Program-made: the position numbers and the translations under genes
From: an uncultured Bacteroidota bacterium
GTDB lineage: Bacteria > Bacteroidota > Bacteroidia > Bacteroidales > F082
Assembly: GCA_903957365.1 (NCBI GenBank)
Contig: CAJBPB010000051.1
Location: 1-47,586, forward strand
DNA length: 47,586 nt
Direction of reading: 5' to 3'
Notes under the pieces: model-generated
What the model was told of the DNA's origin: nothing
What the model saw: the letters and a program-made list of their open reading frames with translations, nothing else
Database searches by the model: none
Shown here: positions 44,957 to 47,586 of the stretch, piece by piece
Numbering within the stretch: position 1 is the first letter of the stretch
How the letters are laid out: every line of letters starts with the position of its first letter

Positions 44957-44964
44957 CAAAAGTA
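44957..44964 (-). promoter_or_regulatory. -7 box of the 44460-44915 gene
   Basis: The minus strand reads TACTTTTG, 41 bases upstream of the ATG. Confidence 0.45.
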
Positions 44965-45028
44965 GAAGTTTCAGTTTTCAATTTTAATACGTAAAAACAC
45001 TGAATTTAGTGAGAAACTCTCAGGCTCT

Positions 45029-45262
45029 GCGTAGCGACCCGCTACGCAGGCCAAACCCGGCCTCTGGCCAAATAACTAATCATCCATTTTTTGGCATGAA
45101 TCATGCTCCGCGTAGTTTCCTGCAACGCACAACAGATCTGACTCACCAGGACTGGGCTTTGTTCAAATTGTTCTATTAATTCTTTCTGAATAAAAAGTAA
45201 AATTTGTTATTCAGTTTAAGGCTGGAAGCCTGAAAAGGCAAGCGTAGCGGGACGCTACGCTT
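45029..45262. repeat. REP/BIME-like unit 1 (left L1 45029-45047, right R1 45240-45262)
   Basis: The left palindrome GCGTAGCGACCCGCTACGC and the right palindrome (core GCGTAGCGGGACGCTACGC, the reverse complement of the left type) bound a 190-base spacer. The L-to-R start distance is 211, identical in all complete units. Inside are a GGCC-rich foot beside L, an 8-bp hairpin CTGAATAA/TTATTCAG, and AGGCTGGAAGCCT beside R. The spacer has no coding capacity that I believe. The 489-base gene-free stretch from 44916 to 45404 is almost wholly this unit plus the hybrid at 45290. Confidence 0.75.
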
Positions 45263-45289
45263 AGCGTTGTTAGCGAACTCCTGCGCTCT

Positions 45290-45318
45290 GCGTAGCGTCC
45301 CGCTACCGGGACGCTACG
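45290..45318. repeat. Hybrid REP: L half fused to R half, perfect 12-bp inverted repeat
   Basis: CGTAGCGTCCCG (45291-45302) and CGGGACGCTACG (45307-45318) are separated by CTAC. The left part continues an L palindrome and the right part continues an R palindrome (GATTAGCGTTGTTA follows as after R1). It looks like a unit collapsed by deletion between L and R. Confidence 0.7.
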
Positions 45319-45358
45319 ATTAGCGTTGTTAATACTGTAAATAATTCTACCGTGCTCT

Positions 45359-46114
45359 GCGTAGCGTCTCGCTACGCAAGCCTCACCAGGCCTCCGGCCG
45401 ATTATCACATTGTTTTCCACTTTTTTGTAATCAGTGTAACATCCAGCAGAACATTTTCTCCAGCATAGTTTTTTGCACTGGAGAACAAATATTCTTCAGG
45501 ATGGAGTACAATACCTGTCCTCACGGGATTCATTTGGATATAATCTAATTTTTCTTCGATAAACTCGTTGGACCATAAAAGTTCAGCATGGTTTTTATGA
45601 CTCCATAGCTGAAAAACGCTGTTCCTTCTATGTTTGTAAGCGGCATTTGAAAATATTCTGAGCATCCATTCCTGCCTGCTTTCTTCCTGCATTGAAACAA
45701 GTTTAAGAAGCTCTTTACTTGTATAACTTTTAAAGTCACGAAGAGTCCCGCTCAGGTTATCTGAATTGCTCCGAACAATCAGATGAATATGGTTTGTCAT
45801 AATGACATAAGCATATATTTCAAGACCTTTGTTTTTTTGACAATAGTTCAAGTTGTTAATAATAAGCTCTTTGTAGTTCATTCTTGTGAATATATCAACC
45901 CATTCAATAACTGTCAGGGTGACAAAGTACAAGCCACTTTGATCCGAAATCTGATAAGTGTCGGCCATAATCAGAGGTTTTAATTATGAAGAAATTGTTT
46001 TAAAGTCAGTCAATGTGAACAGATAAAATTAATCTATTTGAATAAAAAGTAAAATATATTGTTCATGTTCAGGCTGGAAGCCTGATAAGGCAAGCGTAGC
46101 GGGACGCTACGCTT
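45359..46114. mobile_element. RAYT-carrying unit: L3 palindrome, transposase gene, R2 palindrome
   Basis: L3 (GCGTAGCGTCTCGCTACGC, 45359-45377) with its GGCC-rich foot lies on one side of the transposase gene, and R2 (46092-46114) on the other. The sequence from about 46031 to R2 (GAATAAAAAGTAAAAT, then AGGCTGGAAGCCTGATAAGG) matches the right end of the transposase-less units. So this element has the same ends as its neighbours, with the gene replacing the 190-base spacer. It behaves on paper as the autonomous member of the family. Confidence 0.6.
45405..45968 (-). CDS. REP-associated tyrosine transposase (RAYT, Y1/IS200-like HUH enzyme)
   Basis: A 187-residue Y1_Tnp protein. The HUH metal motif is H60-I-H62 in VIMTNHIHLIV, and the nucleophile is Y143 in FIEEKLDYIQMNP, followed by the usual NPV and PEEYLFSSAKNY. 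IS200 transposases are shorter and lack this C-terminal wording, so it belongs to the RAYT (TnpA_REP) branch, whose members cut single-stranded REP hairpins next to a GTAG-type tetranucleotide. The adjacent palindromes contain GTAG in their GCGTAGCG arms. The start is within the element, 124 bases from R2. No promoter box is evident, so expression may be low. It is intact. Confidence 0.9.
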   Translation of the reverse strand: MADTYQISDQSGLYFVTLTVIEWVDIFTRMNYKELIINNLNYCQKNKGLEIYAYVIMTNHIHLIVRSNSDNLSGTLRDFKSYTSKELLKLVSMQEESRQEWMLRIFSNAAYKHRRNSVFQLWSHKNHAELLWSNEFIEEKLDYIQMNPVRTGIVLHPEEYLFSSAKNYAGENVLLDVTLITKKWKTM

Positions 46115-46634
46115 AGCGTTGTTGGCTATCCGTGCTCTGTGTAGCGTCCCGCTACGCAGGCCAAACCCGGCCTCTGGCCAAATAACTAATCATCCATTTT
46201 TTAGTATGAATCATGCTCCAAGTAGTTTCCTGCAACGTACAACTGATTTGTCTCACCAGGGCTTGGTTTTGTTCAAATTGTTCTGTTATTTCTATCTGAA
46301 TAAAAAGTAAAATTTGTTATTCAGTTTAAGGCGGGAAGCTTGAAAAGGCAAGCTTAGCGGGACGCTACGCTTAGATTTGTTGGCTATCCGTGCTCTGTGT
46401 AGCGTCCCGCTACGCAGGCCAAACCCGGCCTCTGGCCAAATAACTAATCATCCATTTTTTGGTAAGAATCATGCTCCGCTTAGTTTCCTGCAACGCACAA
46501 CAGATCATACTCACCAGGACTTGGCTTTGTTCAAATTGTTCTGTTATTTCTATCTGAATAAAAAGTAAAATTAGTTATTCAGTTTAAGGCTGGAAGCTTG
46601 AAAAGGCAAGCTTAGCGGGACGCTACACTTAGAT
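46064..46634. repeat. Tandem 258-bp REP/BIME array (R2-L4-R3-L5-R4)
   Basis: R2 46092, R3 46350 and R4 46608 are exactly 258 bases apart. L4 46139-46157 and L5 46397-46415 are also 258 apart. Each period has an R palindrome, a 24-base link (AGCGTTGTTGGCTATCCGTG in the first), an L palindrome, and the 190-base spacer with the CTGAATAA/TTATTCAG hairpin. R3 and R4 have substitutions in one arm (CTTAGCG), so older copies are decaying. The 780-base gene-free stretch 45969-46748 is almost all this array. Confidence 0.8.
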
Positions 46635-46714
46635 TTGTTATTACTGTAAATTAATTCTATCTGAATATAAAGTAAAATTAGTTATTCAGTTTAAGGCTGG
46701 AAGCCTGAAAAGGC

Positions 46715-46737
46715 AAGCGTAGCGGGACGCTACGCTT
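46715..46737. repeat. Single R-type palindrome (R5) next to the YqaE gene
   Basis: AAGCGTAGCG, GGA, CGCTACGCTT with the usual AGGCTGGAAGCCT flank, 107 bases after R4, so a unit shortened by internal deletion. It lies 11 bases beyond the stop codon of the YqaE gene (read on the minus strand) and may act as its terminator hairpin. Confidence 0.7.
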
Positions 46738-46748
46738 AGCATTTATAA

Positions 46749-46904
46749 TTATTTGTTCTTGTTGATTATAATCAAAGCCGCCAAAACTCCTGGAATCCAA
46801 CCGGCTAGAGTGAGAATGAATACAATAAGAACTGATCCGCAACCTTTATCAATCACCGCGAGAGGAGGGAAGATGATTGCAAATAACACACGGAAGAGTG
46901 ACAT
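46749..46904 (-). CDS. YqaE/Pmp3 family small membrane protein
   Basis: A 51-residue two-segment membrane peptide starting MSLFRVLFAIIFPPLAVIDK. FPPLAV followed by the second helix TLAGWIPGVLAAL are the hallmark words of the Pmp3/YqaE/plasma-membrane proteolipid 3 family. Members affect membrane potential and are often induced by salt or cold. A -7 box lies 20 bases upstream. It is below the length limit of many gene callers and sits at the edge of the REP field, between R5 and the GT-C gene. Confidence 0.88.
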   Translation of the reverse strand: MSLFRVLFAIIFPPLAVIDKGCGSVLIVFILTLAGWIPGVLAALIIINKNK

Positions 46905-46924
46905 CGTATTCTTTTTTTGTCAGT

Positions 46925-46932
46925 CAAAATTA
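46925..46932 (-). promoter_or_regulatory. -7 box of the YqaE gene
   Basis: The minus strand reads TAATTTTG, 20 bases upstream of the ATG. Confidence 0.45.
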
Positions 46933-47062
46933 GTACAATAAATAGTAATTTCTCAACAGGAAGCAGCAGATTTTATCTGAATCTGTTTATCAGATATAGA
47001 GTATGTGCAACCGATTTGTTCTAAAGCAGGTTACTTTTCTTTGATGAATAGCTAATTCCCCG

Positions 47063-47070
47063 TACTTTTG
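47063..47070 (+). promoter_or_regulatory. -7 box of the GT-C gene
   Basis: TACTTTTG matches TAnnTTTG and ends 24 bases before the ATG at 47095. Confidence 0.5.
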
Positions 47071-47094
47071 ATTACAAATCTCAACAGAAAACAG

Positions 47095-47586
47095 ATGGAT
47101 TTTTTAGTCGGCGAAGTTCGGTTACATCGTTTTATTTTCCTTGCTGCGATTATAATATACGCTATTACAGCATTTTATAGTACCGGTTATTACCACGCTG
47201 ACGAACACTACCAGATAATTGAATTTGCAGGTGCAAAATCAGGTGACAATACTGTTGATGAGCAGGCATGGGAATTCAAGGCCATGAGCCGTCAAACGAT
47301 TCAGCCTGCAATAGCCTATGTGATTTTCTCAATCCTGAAGGTTCTGAATGTCACCGATCCATATTACAAAGCATTGGTATTAAGATTATTGACCGCTGCT
47401 CTGGCATTAATTGTAATACATTTATTTGTTCGAACGTCACTTTCGTCAGTGGACCCGAAATTCAGGTTTTTGTATTTATTTATGTCATATTTTTTGTGGT
47501 TTGTTCCGGCGGTGAACGTACGTTTTTCATCTGAAACATGGTCAGGTCTGATGTTTTTACTGGCTGTTACAATTGTAAATATGCAA
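47095..47586 (+). CDS. GT-C mannosyltransferase, PIG-B/Alg9-like (5' part, cut by window end)
   Basis: The first 164 codons of a polytopic glycosyltransferase run to the window edge. A hydrophobic segment near 13-28 is followed by TGYYHADEHYQIIEFAG, the loop with the HxDE motif that marks GT22/GT-C mannosyltransferases (DPM-dependent Alg9, PIG-B relatives). Further membrane segments follow (about 69-81, 94-110, 122-138, 152-162). It would use a lipid-linked sugar donor on the periplasmic side to build cell-envelope glycans. The rest of the gene is outside the window, so completeness cannot be judged. Confidence 0.8.
   Translation, partial: MDFLVGEVRLHRFIFLAAIIIYAITAFYSTGYYHADEHYQIIEFAGAKSGDNTVDEQAWEFKAMSRQTIQPAIAYVIFSILKVLNVTDPYYKALVLRLLTAALALIVIHLFVRTSLSSVDPKFRFLYLFMSYFLWFVPAVNVRFSSETWSGLMFLLAVTIVNMQ

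Noticed and set aside
46119-46568. Two nearly identical 63-codon open frames in the tandem repeats, starting MLAIRALCSVPLRRPN
   Set aside because: They are read across the REP palindrome and spacer, repeat with the 258-base period, have no promoter and the third unit (45029) breaks the frame. They are by-products of the repeat.
45029-46737. CRISPR-like array of palindromic repeats
   Set aside because: The palindromes alternate in orientation, the spacers between them are themselves repeated, and no cas genes are present. This is a REP/BIME field.

Overview
The window reads as a chromosomal segment of a Bacteroidota bacterium, probably in or near the Bacteroidales or another deep anaerobic or facultative lineage. 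The evidence is a modest GC content, starts without Shine-Dalgarno sequences, many TAnnTTTG promoter boxes of the Bacteroidota type, a GldB-like gliding lipoprotein, a protein with a type IX secretion (T9SS) tail, small Bacteroidota outer-membrane barrels, and family-specific housekeeping sets (DUF3822-rsmD, HSDR_N next to amn-holA, short AMP nucleosidase). Species cannot be given from the sequence alone.

Layout: (1) 1-3.1 kb holds the tail of a broken histidine kinase and a minus-strand run of GT2, GT9 (heptosyltransferase-like) and a diacylglycerol-kinase-family lipid kinase, probably envelope glycolipid work. (2) 3.3-13.2 kb holds a small membrane/coiled-coil protein, an aminotransferase with an omega-amidase-like nitrilase, PhoH, a secreted M14 carboxypeptidase, an enolase-superfamily racemase/OSBS-like enzyme, an alpha/beta hydrolase, TatC and a FAD/NAD oxidoreductase. 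(3) 13.3-21 kb holds Fe-S carriers (Mrp, NFU), NAD synthetase with an outer-membrane barrel gene upstream, a second barrel, GldB and the ComM/YifB ATPase. (4) 21-25.5 kb holds a short-chain dehydrogenase and two tandem long-chain acyl-CoA synthetases. (5) 25.7-30.2 kb holds amn-holA, HSDR_N, an unknown membrane-anchored protein, DUF3822 and RsmD. (6) 30.4-43.2 kb holds crotonase, 3-hydroxyacyl-CoA dehydrogenase and an SCP2-type thiolase, then a ZIP transporter, ElbB and a secreted GH57-like enzyme with a T9SS tail, then an FMN nitronate-monooxygenase/FabK-like enzyme, acyl-CoA dehydrogenase and EtfB/EtfA. With the acyl-CoA synthetases, these encode every activity of a beta-oxidation (or reversed, butyrate-forming) cycle, spread over three neighbouring blocks. 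(7) 43.3-47.6 kb holds a transglutaminase-like exported protein, a small exported protein, a repeat field, a YqaE/Pmp3 peptide too short for most gene callers, and the start of a GT-C mannosyltransferase cut by the window edge.

The most unusual structure is at 45.0-46.74 kb. A REP-associated tyrosine transposase (RAYT) gene lies between two terminal palindromes (left type 45359-45377, right type 46092-46114). The same left and right palindromes, in opposite orientation and always 211 bases apart, bound three transposase-less units at 45029-45262, 46139-46372 and 46397-46630. The last two belong to an exact 258-base tandem array. This looks like an autonomous RAYT element with its non-autonomous (BIME/MITE-like) derivatives side by side. 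A second repeat family built on CACTTTAGTTCACTCCGAAC-like words sits in three intergenic gaps (25.5, 32.6 and 41.35 kb) around the fatty-acid genes.

The rest is mostly ordinary core genome. No tRNA, rRNA, CRISPR array, prophage or recognised defence island was seen.
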